Source: RYN-230 sp963717125
Lineage (GTDB): Bacteria; Actinomycetota; Actinomycetes; Streptosporangiales; Streptosporangiaceae
Direction of reading: 5' to 3'
Assembly (NCBI GenBank): GCA_963717125.1
Contig: CAVQVG010000020.1
Span: 586,324 to 650,323, forward strand
Length of the DNA: 64,000 nt
Under the pieces are notes generated by a model. That model saw only the letters and a program-made list of their open reading frames with translations, made no database searches and had not been told where the DNA came from. A program made the translations under genes and the position numbers. This document shows positions 24,982 to 33,577 of this stretch, in pieces; position 1 is the stretch's first letter; each line of letters opens with the position of its first letter.

Positions 24982-26385
24982 CTAGTCGGCGAAGCGCTCC
25001 ACCAGGCGCATCTTGTTGGTCGCGTCCAGCGCCGCGACCTTGTACGACTCGGCCAGCGTCGGGTAGTTGAACACCGCGTCCACCAGGTAGTCGATGGTGC
25101 CGCCGCAGCCCATCACGGCCTGGCCGATGTGCACCAGCTCGGTCGCGCCGGTGCCGAACACGTGCACCCCAAGCAGCGTGCGGTCCTCCGGCGAGACGAG
25201 CAGCTTGAGCACGCCGTAGGAGTCGCCGATGATCTGCCCGCGGGCCAGCTCGCGGTACCGGGACACGCCGACCTCGAACGGCACGCAGTCCGCGGTGAGC
25301 TGGTCCTCGGTCCGGCCGATGAAGCTGATCTCCGGGATGCTGTAGATGCCGATCGGCTGCAGCAGGTGCGCGTTGTGCACCGGCTCGCCGCAGGCGTGGC
25401 GCGCGGCCAGCCGGCCCTGCTCCATGGACGTGGCGGCCAGCGCGGGGAACCCGATGACGTCGCCGACCGCGTACACGTGCGGCACCTTGGTCCGGTAGAA
25501 CTCGTCCACCTCGATCCGGCCGCGCTTGTCGGCGGTCAGCCCGGCCGCCTCGAGGTTGAGGGCGTCAGTCGCGCCCTGCCGGCCCGCGGAGTACAGCACC
25601 GTGTCGGCCGGGATCTTCTTCCCGCTGGCCAGCGTCGCGATCGCGCCGTCCTCCCGGGCGTCCACCGAGGTCACCGTCTCGCCGAAGCGGAACGTCACGG
25701 CCAGGTCGCGGAGGTGGAACTTGAGCGCCTCGACCACTTCCAGGTCGCAGAACTCCAGCATCCGGTCGCGCTGCTCGACCACGGTCACCTTGCAGCCCAG
25801 CGCGGCGAACATGGACGCGTACTCGATGCCGATCACCCCGGCGCCGGCCACCACCAGGCTCCGCGGCACCCGCTCCAGGTGCACACAGCCGTCCGAGTCG
25901 ATGATGGTGCGCTCGTCGAACGCGACGCTGGGCGGCCGCGCGGGCTTGGTGCCGACCGCGATCACGATACTGTCCGCGGTCACCGTGCGCAGCCGGCCGT
26001 GCCCGTCGTCGACCTCCACCGTGTGCGGGTCGCTGAACCGCGCCGTGCCGGACAGGATCGTCACCCGGTTGCGGGTGAGCTGGCTGCGCACCACGTCGTT
26101 TTCCCGGCTGACCACGTGCCTGGTGCGGTTGGCCAGGTCGGCGATGGTGATCTCGTCCTTGACCCGGTAACTCTGGCCGTACATCTCCCGCTGGTCCAGG
26201 CCGGTCAGGTAGAGCACCGCTTCGCGCATGGTCTTGGACGGGATCGTGCCGGTGTTCAGGCACACCCCGCCGATCATGTCCGGCCGTTCCACGACCGCCA
26301 CCCGCCGGTCCAGCTTGGCGGCCGCGATCGCCGCCTTCTGCCCGCCGGGACCAGAACCGATGACTACCAGGTCGTAATCGTGCAC
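24982..26385 (-). CDS. sthA: Soluble pyridine nucleotide transhydrogenase
   Basis: A 467-residue flavoprotein exchanging hydride between NADPH and NAD+. It has an FAD-binding VVIGSGPGGQKAAIAAAKL at the start, a second Rossmann motif VVAGAGVIGIEYASMFAALG and the FAD-closing HVYAVGDVIGFPALA. The redox-active pair of the related lipoamide dehydrogenases is incomplete: CLNTGTIPSK has Thr47 where the second Cys should be, which is diagnostic of SthA. The GTG at 26385 gives the usual N-terminus (HDYDLVVIGSG); a TTG 15 bases upstream is an alternative. Confidence 0.88.
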   Translation of the reverse strand: MHDYDLVVIGSGPGGQKAAIAAAKLDRRVAVVERPDMIGGVCLNTGTIPSKTMREAVLYLTGLDQREMYGQSYRVKDEITIADLANRTRHVVSRENDVVRSQLTRNRVTILSGTARFSDPHTVEVDDGHGRLRTVTADSIVIAVGTKPARPPSVAFDERTIIDSDGCVHLERVPRSLVVAGAGVIGIEYASMFAALGCKVTVVEQRDRMLEFCDLEVVEALKFHLRDLAVTFRFGETVTSVDAREDGAIATLASGKKIPADTVLYSAGRQGATDALNLEAAGLTADKRGRIEVDEFYRTKVPHVYAVGDVIGFPALAATSMEQGRLAARHACGEPVHNAHLLQPIGIYSIPEISFIGRTEDQLTADCVPFEVGVSRYRELARGQIIGDSYGVLKLLVSPEDRTLLGVHVFGTGATELVHIGQAVMGCGGTIDYLVDAVFNYPTLAESYKVAALDATNKMRLVERFAD

Positions 26386-26440
26386 GCTCCCAGTCTGCAA
26401 TCGCGCACTGGGTTAGAGCCAGCCCACTTTTCATCTGGTC

Positions 26441-26456
26441 GCTGGCTACAGCCAGC
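26441..26456 (-). terminator. Short hairpin at the end of the conserved unknown gene
   Basis: GCTGGCT (26441-26447), AC, AGCCAGC (26450-26456) form a perfect 7-bp stem that contains the stop codon of the gene at 26446-26988, ahead of sthA on the same strand. Another AGCCAGC copy lies at 26418-26424 and could pair instead. A weak terminator or attenuator. Confidence 0.35.
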
Positions 26457-26988
26457 CGACCCTGGCGCTGTTAACAGGCTCTTCCCCCATCGGCCGGCCA
26501 AGTTCGCCCGCGCGGACCTGGTCGAGCAGCCGGGTGAGGGCGTTAAGTATCTCGGGCAGGCTGTTGCGCAGGGCCTGCGCGTCCCTCCTGTCGGCCGGCT
26601 GGCCGCCCGCGCCCGCCTGGGTCAGCAGCCCGTCCAGGTCGGCCAGCTTGGCGCCGACCCATTCCACCGGGAACGCGGACAGCTCCCGCTCGAACACCCG
26701 GTGCCCCGGCTCCCAGCCTTGCTCCGCCATCGGGTGGTGGTGCGTCCGGTCGAAGCTGCCGGCCGGGCCGTCCACCGATTCCAGCAGGTCCGCCCGCCAG
26801 ATCAGCTCGCCGATCTCGATCGGCTGGGCCGAGTAGATGGACCCCTTCAGCTCCCCCGCGCTGAGCAGCCTGACCTCCAGCCGCACGCCGTGCTCCGGGC
26901 TCTCCTGGCCCGGCATCGGGTGCGGGTCCACGAAGTACAGGTCGCTGAGCAGCACCGCGGTCCGCTCGAAACCGAAGACGTACAACAC
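26446..26988 (-). CDS. Conserved actinobacterial protein of unknown function
   Basis: A 180-residue protein that I recognise as a conserved actinobacterial family without a known function. Core blocks are LYVFGFERTAVLLSDLYFVD, PGQESPEHGVRLEVRLL, GSIYSAQPIEIGELIWRADL, GSFDRTHHHP and FPVEWVGAKLADLD. There is no signal peptide or membrane segment. The HTHHHP-like histidine cluster could bind metal, which is speculation. The GTG at 26988 is chosen because GAGGAGG lies eight bases upstream and conservation begins there; a longer open frame continues upstream without family-like sequence. Confidence 0.72.
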   Translation of the reverse strand: MLYVFGFERTAVLLSDLYFVDPHPMPGQESPEHGVRLEVRLLSAGELKGSIYSAQPIEIGELIWRADLLESVDGPAGSFDRTHHHPMAEQGWEPGHRVFERELSAFPVEWVGAKLADLDGLLTQAGAGGQPADRRDAQALRNSLPEILNALTRLLDQVRAGELGRPMGEEPVNSARVGWL

Positions 26989-27214
26989 CAAACCGACCTC
27001 CTCTACCCAACGCCAGGGCCCGGTTCGGGGCGTGCGCCGGTACGCCCAGTCTGCGGCAGCGCGGCCAGCCCGGGAAGCCCGCCCCGGCCCGAGCCATTCC
27101 GGTTCTTTACCGGATTCTCGCCGACACCAGGCCGCCGCTTCACCGGCGCGGTGCGGGCCTCGCATAGTCTGGGACCATCCCCGAAGACCTCCGAGCTGAT
27201 GGCGGAATTCATTT

Positions 27215-27607
27215 ATGGCTGGCCTGCTCCTTGTCTGTGTCGTCCTAGCGGTCGTCGCGCTCTACCTGGCCGAACGGTTCATCAAGGCCCGGGCCCAGGC
27301 CCGCAGGCTGCGGGAGATGGACGACCGGCTGTCCGCGGCGACCGCCAGAGTCGATGTGCAGCAGGCGAAGAAACGGGCGTCGGCTGAGGCCAGCGCGGAG
27401 CTGACCAACGTGATGCCGGCCATCAACCGGCCGCCGCTGAGCCTGCCCGGGGTGCCAGCGGACGGCCCGGCCCGGCCCAAGGCGTCTCGCGAGCGGCCTG
27501 GCTCGGCGGAGCACGGGACGTCCAGCCGGGCCCCGGGCCGGCTGGGCCGCCGCGGCGGCCGTACCGGTGACCATCCGGTCCGGGCCAGCGAGCCCCACGG
27601 GACCTGA
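27215..27607 (+). CDS. Small single-pass membrane protein, unknown
   Basis: A 130-residue protein. Residues 3-18 (GLLLVCVVLAVVALYL) form one membrane helix without a cleavage site, followed by a basic, helical segment (about 22-65, AQARRLREMDDRLSAATARV) that may be a short coiled coil, then a Pro/Arg/Gly-rich disordered tail. I recognise no domain. It lies alone between two divergently and codirectionally placed genes, 176 bases before the CHAD gene. Confidence 0.5.
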   Translation: MAGLLLVCVVLAVVALYLAERFIKARAQARRLREMDDRLSAATARVDVQQAKKRASAEASAELTNVMPAINRPPLSLPGVPADGPARPKASRERPGSAEHGTSSRAPGRLGRRGGRTGDHPVRASEPHGT

Positions 27608-27729
27608 CCCGCAGGCCATTCGGATGCCGGCTGCCGGCTGGAAAATCGGCCCATAACAGGCGGAGACGGACGAGCTAGTACTGGTTACACTCGTGGGCAG
27701 CCTCGTGTACCGTTAATCGGTTGCCCACT

Positions 27730-27751
27730 GTTAACCTTTCGTTCATCCGTC
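27730..27751 (+). promoter_or_regulatory. PHO-box-like direct repeat upstream of the CHAD-ParA pair
   Basis: Two adjacent 11-base units, GTTAACCTTTC and GTTCATCCGTC, resemble the 11-base direct repeats bound by PhoP in streptomycetes (GTTCACC core). The second unit fits best. They end 32 bases before the chosen GTG of the CHAD gene. A GTGGGCA/TGCCCAC inverted repeat spans the bases just upstream (about 27692-27727). Confidence 0.45.
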
Positions 27752-27783
27752 CTTGCTTCGCTGACCCAAGCCGAGGTCCCGCA

Positions 27784-29343
27784 GTGCCCGCGTCTGCCCA
27801 GGTTGTCGTCCTCGGTGCCAGTGATCATGGCCAGCCGGGGGAAGATGACGTGCTGGCCACGCTGGCCCCGCGGTTCTCCGTGCGGCGCACCGGCCGGCCG
27901 CGCGCCGTGCGCCGGGCCTGGCTGGACACGTTCGACTGGCGGCTGCACCGGGCCGGGCTCACCCTGGAATACGTCACCGGCCGCCGGCCCGCCGAGCTGG
28001 TGCTCACCGGTCCGGGCGGGGACCAGGTCAGCCAGCCGGCCAGCCGGCTGAGCTGGCCGGCCCTGGCCGCTGGCCTGCCCGCGGGGCCGGTCCGCGACCG
28101 GCTGTGTGCCGCGGCCGGCATCCGCGCGCTGCTGCCCGCCGCCCGCGCGGTGAGCACGGTGCAGCAACTGCGGGTGCTCAACGAGGACACCAAGACGATC
28201 GCGTGGCTCACCGTCGACCGCACCGCGGCGAGCTACCCGGCGGCGGCGCAGCTCCCGGCCCGGCTCCAGGTCACCGCGGTGCGCGGCTACCAGCCGCAGG
28301 CCGAGCGGGTGGCCGAGCTGCTGGCCGCCGCGGCCAGGCCGGATGGCGCGGCCGGCGGCCCGCTGGACGCCGCACTGGCCGCGGCCGGGCGGCACGCCGA
28401 GGACTACAGCAACAAGCTGGACATCCGGTTGTCCCCGGATATGCCGGGCCGGCTGGCCATGCGCACCATCCTGCTGGACCTGCTGGACACCATCCAGGCC
28501 AACGTGCCCGGCACGCTCCGCGACATCGACACCGAGTTCCTGCACGACCTGCGGGTAGCGGTGCGCCGCACCCGGTCCGCGCTCAAGCTGGCCGCCGACG
28601 TGCTGCCGGCCGGGCTGGCGGCCCGGTTCGGCCCCGAGTTCAAGTGGCTCGGCGACCTCACCACGCCCACCCGTGACCTGGACGTCTACCTGCTGGGCTA
28701 CCAGGACATGGCGGACGGCCTGGTGTCCGCCAAGCCAGCTGAGCTGGCCCCGTTCCACGACCATCTGGTCGGCCAGCGCGGCGCCGAGTACCGCCGGCTG
28801 GTCCGCGGGCTCCGCTCGGCCCGGTTCACCCGGCTGGTCAGCGAGTGGCGCACGGCGCTCACCGGCCTGGGCCCGGCCAAGGGCAGCCCGCGGGCGGCGG
28901 ACCTGGCCGTGGCGCGGCTGCGCCGGGCCCATAGCAAGGTGCTCCGCCAGGGCGCGGCGATCAGCCCGGACTCCCCCGCCGAGCAGCTGCACGACTTGCG
29001 CAAGCGATGCAAGGAACTGCGCTACCTGCTCGAGTTCTTCGCGTCGCTGTTCGACCCGCAAGCCCACCAGCGCGCGGTCAAGGACCTCAAGGGCCTGCAG
29101 GACTGCCTGGGTGAGTTCCAGGACCGCCAGGTCCAGCAGCAGGAACTGCGCGAGTTCGCCAGCGAAATGATGGCGGACCGGGACACGCCGGCCACCGCGC
29201 TGCTGGCCATGGGCGAGCTGGCCGGCCAGCTCGGGCTGCGCCAGCGGCAGGCCCGGGACGAGTTCGCCGGGCGGTTCCGCGACTTCGCCAGCCCGGCCAG
29301 CGAGTGCCGGTTCCAGGTGCTGACCGGCGGATCCGGCCCATGA
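27784..29343 (+). CDS. CHAD-domain protein (CYTH-like N-terminus)
   Basis: A 519-residue protein. The N-terminal ~200 residues contain ARRAWLDTFDWRL-like and LTLEYVTG blocks reminiscent of a degenerate CYTH/triphosphate tunnel domain. The C-terminal ~280 residues are a CHAD domain: helices with FLHDLRVAVRRTRSALK, TPTRDLDVYL, and LHDLRKRCKELRYLLEFF, whose conserved His and basic residues bind polyphosphate. CHAD proteins are known to associate with polyphosphate granules. The GTG at 27784 has GAGGT upstream; a TTG at 27721 would run through the repeat region. Its stop overlaps the parA-like ATG, so both are coupled. Confidence 0.82.
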   Translation: MPASAQVVVLGASDHGQPGEDDVLATLAPRFSVRRTGRPRAVRRAWLDTFDWRLHRAGLTLEYVTGRRPAELVLTGPGGDQVSQPASRLSWPALAAGLPAGPVRDRLCAAAGIRALLPAARAVSTVQQLRVLNEDTKTIAWLTVDRTAASYPAAAQLPARLQVTAVRGYQPQAERVAELLAAAARPDGAAGGPLDAALAAAGRHAEDYSNKLDIRLSPDMPGRLAMRTILLDLLDTIQANVPGTLRDIDTEFLHDLRVAVRRTRSALKLAADVLPAGLAARFGPEFKWLGDLTTPTRDLDVYLLGYQDMADGLVSAKPAELAPFHDHLVGQRGAEYRRLVRGLRSARFTRLVSEWRTALTGLGPAKGSPRAADLAVARLRRAHSKVLRQGAAISPDSPAEQLHDLRKRCKELRYLLEFFASLFDPQAHQRAVKDLKGLQDCLGEFQDRQVQQQELREFASEMMADRDTPATALLAMGELAGQLGLRQRQARDEFAGRFRDFASPASECRFQVLTGGSGP

Positions 29344-30083
29344 AGATCCTGGCCACGTACAACATCAAGGGCGGCGTCGGCAAGACGGCCACCGCGGTCA
29401 ACCTCAGCTACCTGGCCGCCCAGGACGGGCTGCGCGTGCTGCTCTGGGACCTGGACCCGCAGGCGGCGGCCAGCTTCCTGTTCCGCATCCGGCCCCGGGT
29501 CAAGGGCGGCGGCAAAGCGCTGATCCGCGGCAGCCGGGAGCTCGACGGGGCGATCAAGGGCACGGACTTCGACCGGCTGGACCTGCTGCCCGCCGACTTC
29601 ACCTACCGCAATCTCGACCTGGTCCTCGGGGCGACCAAGAAGCCCACCCGGCGGATCGCCCGGCTGCTCGCCCCGCTCGCCGCCGACTATGACGTCATCT
29701 TCCTGGACTGCCCGCCCGGCATCTCGCTGCTGTCGGAGAGCGTGCTGCAGGCGGCGGACGGCCTGCTCATCCCGCTCATCCCGACCGTGCTGTCGCTGCG
29801 CACGCTGGACCAGCTGACCGAGTTCATCGGCGGGCTGAACGGCAAGCGGCCCGATGTGCTGGCGTTTTTCTCCATGATCGACCGGCGCAAGCGGCTGCAC
29901 CTGGACATTGCCAGCCAGCTGCCCACGGAACGCGGCGACATCGCGGCGACGGCCATTCCCGCGCTCTCGCTGATCGAGCGGATGTCCCTGGAGCGGGCCC
30001 CGGTGGGCGCGTTCGCGCCGCGCAGCCGGGCCGCGCAGAGCTATCGCGAGCTCTGGGCGGAAGTCAAAGACCGGGAACTCTGA
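29340..30083 (+). CDS. ParA/Soj-family ATPase coupled to the CHAD gene
   Basis: A 247-residue deviant Walker ATPase. KGGVGKTAT at residues 10-18 has the signature Lys10 and Lys15, LLWDLDPQAAAS is the A' motif, and YDVIFLDCPPGISLLSES is the switch/Walker B region. No ParB partner or parS-like repeat is nearby, so it is not the chromosomal segregation ParA. ParA-like proteins also position large cytoplasmic cargo; its ATGA coupling to a polyphosphate-binding CHAD protein suggests it may place polyphosphate bodies (inference). Confidence 0.85.
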   Translation: MKILATYNIKGGVGKTATAVNLSYLAAQDGLRVLLWDLDPQAAASFLFRIRPRVKGGGKALIRGSRELDGAIKGTDFDRLDLLPADFTYRNLDLVLGATKKPTRRIARLLAPLAADYDVIFLDCPPGISLLSESVLQAADGLLIPLIPTVLSLRTLDQLTEFIGGLNGKRPDVLAFFSMIDRRKRLHLDIASQLPTERGDIAATAIPALSLIERMSLERAPVGAFAPRSRAAQSYRELWAEVKDREL

Positions 30084-30231
30084 TACCGCCGCGCCCCGCC
30101 AGCCACTCCCATGCTGCTATTTGGCTGCGCACCGTAACTGCTTAGGTCTTTGTCGTGGAATGCCCGCCGCAGCCGGGCGAGGCCGGAGCATGCTAGTACG
30201 TTGAGATAGGTACGGGCGTAGGGGGGAACAC

Positions 30232-30720
30232 ATGAGCCGTCGGCTGATCCGGCTGGAAATGCCAGTGTTCCCCGACCGGCGGATGTTCCGGGTGCATGAC
30301 TCGACGGTGGACCCGGACGCGCCCGGCGGCCCGCTGGCCCCGGTCGGCACGCTGGTCAGCGTGACCCGGGAGCAGCTGTGGGTGGGCAGCTTGCAGGAGC
30401 ACATCGGGGTCCGGCTCACCCTGGAGGAGTGGGACACCGCGCCGCCGCTGTTCGGCGACGCCTGGGAGGACGAGGCCAAGGCCACGCTGTACCTGCGTGG
30501 TCAGCTCACCGTGGACCGGGCGGTGGACCGGCTGACGCTGGCGGGCGGGGTGGGCGACTACGTGGTCCGGGTGTACGCGCGGAACCGGCGCGAGGTCATG
30601 CGGCTGTACGAGGAAATGTTCGAGCGGGGCGTGGACCCGCTGAGCGACGAGTTCCAGCGGGCCCGGATGGACCTGGAAGGTCTGGAGCAGTACCTGCTGC
30701 AGATCTGGCGCGAATACTGA
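30232..30720 (+). CDS. Hypothetical protein, beta-rich with helical C-terminus
   Basis: A 162-residue soluble protein I cannot assign. The first ~125 residues alternate short hydrophobic and charged stretches typical of beta strands (ATLYLRGQLTVDRAVDRLTL, GDYVVRVYARNRREVM); the end (LYEEMFERGVD, then DLEGLEQYLLQIWREY) is helical. It is acidic and lacks cysteine and His clusters. A GGGGGGA site precedes the ATG by six bases. It follows the CHAD-ParA pair after 148 bases on the same strand. Confidence 0.65.
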   Translation: MSRRLIRLEMPVFPDRRMFRVHDSTVDPDAPGGPLAPVGTLVSVTREQLWVGSLQEHIGVRLTLEEWDTAPPLFGDAWEDEAKATLYLRGQLTVDRAVDRLTLAGGVGDYVVRVYARNRREVMRLYEEMFERGVDPLSDEFQRARMDLEGLEQYLLQIWREY

Positions 30721-30729
30721 CCGGGCTGG

Positions 30730-31110
30730 TCACTGCGAGCGGACCGCGTGCGGCACCGGGCTGGCCGCGACGTCGGACGAGGCCGCCGAGGCCGCCGGGG
30801 TAGCCGGTTTGCCGGTCGTGGCGGACGGCGCCATCTGGGCCGGGTGCGCCGGGGACGCGCTGCCCTTGCTGCCCACGGGCCGGTCGGTCGAGGCACGGAA
30901 CGGGACCACCGCGTATACCACGAGCGACACCACCGCGACTACGAGCAGGGTGCTGAACGAGGCGAGCAGCCGGATCCGGCGCATCCGCGCGGTCAGCGGC
31001 CCACGGGGCGCACCGAATGAGGCCATCCTGGACGCCAGCAGCGGGTCGCTGGTGGCCAGGCCACGCTCGATCTCATCCAGGATGCGCTGCTCATCCATGG
31101 ATAGCGCCAT
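30730..31110 (-). CDS. DUF3040 membrane protein
   Basis: A 126-residue protein. The start MALSMDEQRILDEIERGL followed by DPLLASRM matches the DUF3040 family of small actinobacterial membrane proteins. One membrane helix (LLASFSTLLVVAVVSLVVYAVV, about residues 49-70) is followed by a Ser/Ala/Pro-rich tail. DUF3040 proteins usually have two helices; here the second is replaced by the low-complexity tail. The function is unknown. Confidence 0.75.
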   Translation of the reverse strand: MALSMDEQRILDEIERGLATSDPLLASRMASFGAPRGPLTARMRRIRLLASFSTLLVVAVVSLVVYAVVPFRASTDRPVGSKGSASPAHPAQMAPSATTGKPATPAASAASSDVAASPVPHAVRSQ

Positions 31111-31287
31111 GAGGGCTACCTCCACCGCCGGGCCGGAGCGGACTTTCTCTTACTATCCCCCACAGCAAGATCGTTAGCCTTAGATCCCGTTGCTGTGCTG
31201 TGATTTGCGCGGTTGCGCCCTGGACCCAGCGCACTGCACAGCGTGACAGCGCGAGTCGATCAGAGTACCGGTGCGGCGCGCCGGCGT

Positions 31288-31317
31288 TTGCCAAGGGTCG
31301 AACACAGATTCTATAGT
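31288..31317 (+). promoter_or_regulatory. Leaderless promoter of the radical SAM gene
   Basis: TTGCCA (31288-31293), 18 bases, TATAGT (31312-31317), then 7 bases to the ATG at 31325. Strong match to the vegetative consensus; no ribosome site precedes the start, consistent with a leaderless transcript. Confidence 0.6.
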
Positions 31318-31324
31318 GGCCAGC

Positions 31325-32374
31325 ATGCGCTGGGATGGCATGCGGGTCGAGCCAGACGGGACGCTGCGCGGCGACCCGGCGGCGCCGCCGGCGCTGTTCG
31401 AACGCGGCGCCATCACCAGGACGTTCGATACCCCCGGCTTCCGCGGCATGACGTTCTTCGAGGTGCGCGCCAAGAGCGCGATCAACCGGGTGCCCGACGC
31501 CTCCCGCGTGCCGTTCCGCTGGACCATTAACCCCTATCGGGGATGTAGCCATTCGTGTGTTTACTGCTTCGCCCGGAACACGCACACCTACCTGGACCTG
31601 GACGCGGGGCATGACTTCGACTCGAAGATCGTGGTCAAGGTGAACGCGCCGGACCTGGTGCGCAAGGAACTGGCCGCCCCGAAGTGGCCCGGTGAGCACA
31701 TCGCGATGGGCACCAACGTGGATGTCTACCAGCGGGCGGAGGGCAAGTACCGGCTGATGCCCGGCATCCTGCAAGCGCTGCTGGACGCGCGCAACCCGTA
31801 CTCGATCCTGACCAAGGGCACGCTGATCCTGCGCGACCTCGACCTGCTCACCGCGGCCGCGGAGGTCACCGACGTCGGGCTGAGCGTGTCGGCGGGCTGC
31901 ACCGACGAGGAGCTGTGGCGGACGCTGGAGCCGGGCACGCCCAGCCCGCTGCGCCGGCTCGGCGTGTGCGCCACGCTCAGCGAGCACGGGCTGCGCTGCG
32001 GGGTGCTGATGGGGCCGGTGGTGCCGTTCCTGTCCGACTCCCCCGCCCAGCTCGAAGCCACCGTCCGGCAGGTGGCCGAGGCCGGCGCCACCCACGTCAG
32101 CCCGATCGTGCTGCACCTGCGGCCCGGCGCGCGGGAGTGGTTCCTGGCCTGGCTGGCCGAGCACCACCCCACGCTGGTCGCCCGCTACCGCGGGCTGTAC
32201 GGGTCGCGCGCCTACGCGCCCAAGGACTACCAGGAGCGGATCGCCGGGCAGGTGCGCGAACTGGCCGAGCGGTACCGGGTCGGCCGGGGCAGCCCGCCGC
32301 CCATCCGGCGCTGGCGCGGGCCCGCCACGGCGCCGGCCCCAGCTCCGGTGGCGGAGCAGCTCACGCTGCTGTGA
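31325..32374 (+). CDS. Rv2578c-family radical SAM protein
   Basis: A 349-residue radical SAM enzyme. The 4Fe-4S cluster motif is CSHSCVYC (Cys74, Cys78, Cys81), preceded by INPYRGC as in the Rv2578c/spore photolyase-like branch. HIAMGTNVDVYQRAEGKYRLMPG and LTKGTLILRDLDLL are family blocks. The substrate of Rv2578c proteins is unknown. The C-terminus (PPPIRRWRGPATAPAP) is Pro-rich. The ATG at 31325 is fixed by the promoter just upstream. Confidence 0.85.
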   Translation: MRWDGMRVEPDGTLRGDPAAPPALFERGAITRTFDTPGFRGMTFFEVRAKSAINRVPDASRVPFRWTINPYRGCSHSCVYCFARNTHTYLDLDAGHDFDSKIVVKVNAPDLVRKELAAPKWPGEHIAMGTNVDVYQRAEGKYRLMPGILQALLDARNPYSILTKGTLILRDLDLLTAAAEVTDVGLSVSAGCTDEELWRTLEPGTPSPLRRLGVCATLSEHGLRCGVLMGPVVPFLSDSPAQLEATVRQVAEAGATHVSPIVLHLRPGAREWFLAWLAEHHPTLVARYRGLYGSRAYAPKDYQERIAGQVRELAERYRVGRGSPPPIRRWRGPATAPAPAPVAEQLTLL

Positions 32375-32384
32375 GGCGCTGCTG

Positions 32385-32930
32385 TCAGGCTTGGGCCGGC
32401 CGGGCTGAACCGTCCGCCGTGAACAGGCTGAGGGTGGCGAACTTCCGGCCGACGATCGGGTCGGTCAGCGGCAGCAGCAGGTAGCGGTAGCCCGGCGGCA
32501 GGTCGCGCCGCATGGCGCGCGGCGGCCGGGTCACCGTGGCGGTTTGGTCGAGCCGCAGGCCGAGCCGCTGCAGCGAAGCCGGGTCGTCGCACGCCCACTG
32601 CCACTGGGCGATGCCGCGGCGCGCGGCCAACTGGTGCTGGCGCTGGTACATCCGCTGCGGGTAGGTGTCCAGCGCGACCCGCGCAGCGGGGAACCGGGCC
32701 GCGATGCGGGCCAGCGTCTGGGTCACCTCCGCCTCCGGCAGGTAGACCAGCACTCCCTCGGTGACGAAGAAGTACGGCCCGGGGCTGTCCGCCACGATCG
32801 GCAGCCACTCCTCGCTGAGCACCGACGCGGGAACCATCCGCCGGCGGCTGGTGTCGGTGAAGAACCGGCCGCGCAGCTCGATCGTGTCCGGCAGATCCAG
32901 GTCGATCCAGTGCACCTGGCCGTTGTCCAC
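32385..32930 (-). pseudogene. LCM-type SAM methyltransferase lacking its N-terminal half
   Basis: The readable frame gives 181 residues (GTG 32930). HWIDLDLPDTIELRGRFF, FVTEGVLVYLPEAEV and ARFPAARVALDTYPQR match the second half of Tcmp/leucine carboxyl methyltransferase-like enzymes. Homologues begin ~80 residues earlier with the SAM-binding motif VxNLGCGLDTR. Here only NTRFERVDNGQ of that region remains, and the sequence in front is the 3' end of the intact response regulator gene, with its stop within a few bases of the breakpoint. The enzyme therefore lacks motif I and should not bind SAM. A deletion that removed the 5' end is the simplest reading. Confidence 0.62.
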
Positions 32931-32946
32931 CCGCTCGAACCGGGTG

Positions 32947-33570
32947 TTAGCTGCCCAGCAGCCAGCCGTTCGCGCTGGCCAGCCGCACCGCCTCGGCGCG
33001 GGTACGCGCGCCGGTCTTGCCGATAGCCGCGGACAGGTGGTTGCGCACCGTGCCCTCCGACAGGTGCAGGGTCGCGGCGATGTCCGCCACCGTCCCGCCG
33101 TCCCGGGCTGTCCACAGCACGTCGGTCTCCCGCGGGGTCAGCGGGTTGTCCCTGGCCGCGAGCGTCTCCGCGGCCAGGCTCGGGTCCACCACGCGCAGCC
33201 CGGACGCCACCCGGCGGACCGCGTCCGCGAGCTGCCGGGCCGGGGTGTCCTTGACCACGAAGCCGCTGGCCCCAGCGGCCATCGCCCGCCGCAGGTAACC
33301 GGGGCGGCCGAACGTGGTCACCACCAGCACCCGGCAGGACGGCAGCGCGGCGCGCAGCTCGCTGGTGGCGGAGATGCCGTCCAGGCCGGGCATCTCCACG
33401 TCCAGCAGCGCCACGTCGGGCCGGGTGCGGCGGGCCTCGGGCAGCACGTCGTCGCCGCGGCCCACCTCGGCCACCACCTCGAGATCAGGCTCCAGCGCGA
33501 GCAGGGCGGCCAGCGCCCCGCGGACCAAGGCCTGGTCGTCCGCGAGGAGCAGCCGGATCGGTGTGGTCAC
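32947..33570 (-). CDS. NarL/FixJ-family response regulator
   Basis: A 207-residue response regulator. The receiver has the acidic pair at Asp11-Asp12, the phosphoacceptor Asp57 in VALLDVEMPG, a Thr in VVTTFG and Lys in VVKDTP. The LuxR HTH lies at the end (LTPRETDVLW, ADIAATLHLSEGTVRNHL, AIGKTGARTRAEAV). The GTG at 33570 starts seven bases after the kinase stop; a longer open frame upstream would read through the kinase 3' end and the repeats. Together they form a DesK/DesR-type system, often controlling a membrane or transport gene. Confidence 0.88.
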   Translation of the reverse strand: MTTPIRLLLADDQALVRGALAALLALEPDLEVVAEVGRGDDVLPEARRTRPDVALLDVEMPGLDGISATSELRAALPSCRVLVVTTFGRPGYLRRAMAAGASGFVVKDTPARQLADAVRRVASGLRVVDPSLAAETLAARDNPLTPRETDVLWTARDGGTVADIAATLHLSEGTVRNHLSAAIGKTGARTRAEAVRLASANGWLLGS

Positions 33571-33577
33571 GGCCCGA

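Noticed and set aside
26441..26456. Strong rho-independent terminator
   Set aside because: Stem is short, overlaps the stop codon and has no T-run, so listed only as weak.
29340..30083. Chromosome-partitioning ParA
   Set aside because: No ParB or parS nearby and gene coupling to CHAD; the housekeeping parAB locus lies elsewhere in actinobacteria.
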